Shown here: one piece after another, positions 63,872-64,000 of the stretch
Position numbering within the stretch: the first letter of the stretch is position 1
How the letters are laid out: each line of letters begins with the position of its first letter
Source of the DNA: Zhongshania aliphaticivorans
Lineage (GTDB): Bacteria; Pseudomonadota; Gammaproteobacteria; Pseudomonadales; Spongiibacteraceae
Assembly (NCBI RefSeq): GCF_902705875.1
Contig: NZ_CACSIK010000001.1
Location: forward strand, 1,625,793-1,689,792
Reading direction: 5' to 3'
DNA length: 64,000 bases
Notes under the pieces: model-generated
What the model saw: the letters and a program-made list of their open reading frames with translations, nothing else
Database searches by the model: none
What the model was told of the DNA's origin: nothing
Position numbers and translations under genes: made by a program

Positions 63872-64000
63872 TCAAACCCTGTTTATAATACCGTCCCATC
63901 CACAATGGGCCAGCACTCGTAATCGATAATTTTCAAAGTTTCTAAAACCATACGCTCGCCGTGACATCATTTCCATCTTGTTGTGGAAGCCTTCGGTAAT
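63872..64000 (-). mobile_element. ISL3-family transposase, C-terminal fragment at window edge
   Basis: The minus strand encodes 42 residues to a TGA at 63874-63872. The run EGFHNKMEMMSRRAYG and FRNFENYRLRVLAHCGW is the conserved C-terminus of ISL3/DDE-type transposases, whose members end with an RRAYGFRNFENFRLR-type block. The rest of the element lies beyond the window, so its completeness is unknown. Between tRNA-Leu and this end (63744-63871) there is probably the element's terminal region; I cannot define its inverted repeat. Confidence 0.8.

Noticed and set aside
1..64000. CRISPR array, rRNA operon or prophage
   Set aside because: No regularly spaced repeats, no rRNA-like stretches and no run of phage structural genes were seen.

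Overview
The window is a stretch of chromosome from a gammaproteobacterium. A complete Na+-translocating NADH:quinone reductase operon, lolCDE, lpxK/kdsB/msbA, a LexA with classical CTGT-N8-ACAG boxes and a gacA-uvrC-pgsA-tRNA cluster all fit a marine relative of Pseudomonas, perhaps the Cellvibrionales/Spongiibacteraceae area. The placement is inferred from gene content and gene order remembered from Pseudomonas; no database was searched. Most of the window is densely packed housekeeping DNA.

Layout. 1-3004: ybaB (3' end), recR, rnd, ycgL, ycgN and a small membrane protein, partly overlapping. 3163-9661: an accessory cluster on one strand, encoding a double-FHA protein, a Sel1/caspase-like lipoprotein, a beta-barrel outer-membrane protein, an alpha/beta-hydrolase lipoprotein and a membrane-anchored Ser/Thr kinase. 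It ends at a bidirectional terminator facing cysK. 10882-18729: MoxR ATPase plus VWA protein, an RNA methyltransferase, amtB behind a candidate sigma-54 promoter, a glutaredoxin-like protein, a MOSC protein and Slt. 18837-27177: ABC-F ATPase, UspA, two small proteins, topA, two small conserved proteins, sulA-lexA under tandem SOS boxes, and a small acidic protein. 27432-35239: MscS channel, methylthioinosine phosphorylase, CsiV, mfd and a long-form GAPDH. 35480-42569: nqrABCDEF-apbE-nqrM. 42585-56900: DAHP synthase, lolCDE, DUF2062, comEC, exbBD, msbA, lpxK, kdsB, a low-molecular-weight phosphatase, murB and alkB. 56979-60490: gacA, uvrC, pgsA, tRNA-Gly and tRNA-Cys. 60709-63514: a lipoprotein and a subtilisin-like protease with a [11 protein letters not shown]-terminal module. 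63657-64000: tRNA-Leu, then the C-terminal end of an ISL3-like transposase running out of the window.

How the genes work together. The envelope genes cover lipoprotein release (LolCDE), lipid A and Kdo synthesis and flipping (LpxK, KdsB, MsbA), peptidoglycan precursor synthesis (MurB), peptidoglycan turnover (Slt) and energy coupling (ExbBD). Na+-NQR, with its ApbE flavin transferase and NqrM iron factor, forms one respiratory module. DNA maintenance is represented by RecR, TopA, Mfd, UvrC, AlkB, LexA and SulA.

The least ordinary parts are the kinase/FHA/caspase/barrel cluster and the protease pair lying between tRNA-Cys and tRNA-Leu. In the cluster, kinase and FHA protein carry similar Thr-(Ile/Val) motifs that could be phosphothreonine docking sites. 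In the protease pair, the upstream lipoprotein looks like the protease's own pro-region. I propose these two as candidates for undescribed systems. Start codons were moved from the longest reading frame wherever a ribosome binding site or family length favoured another start.
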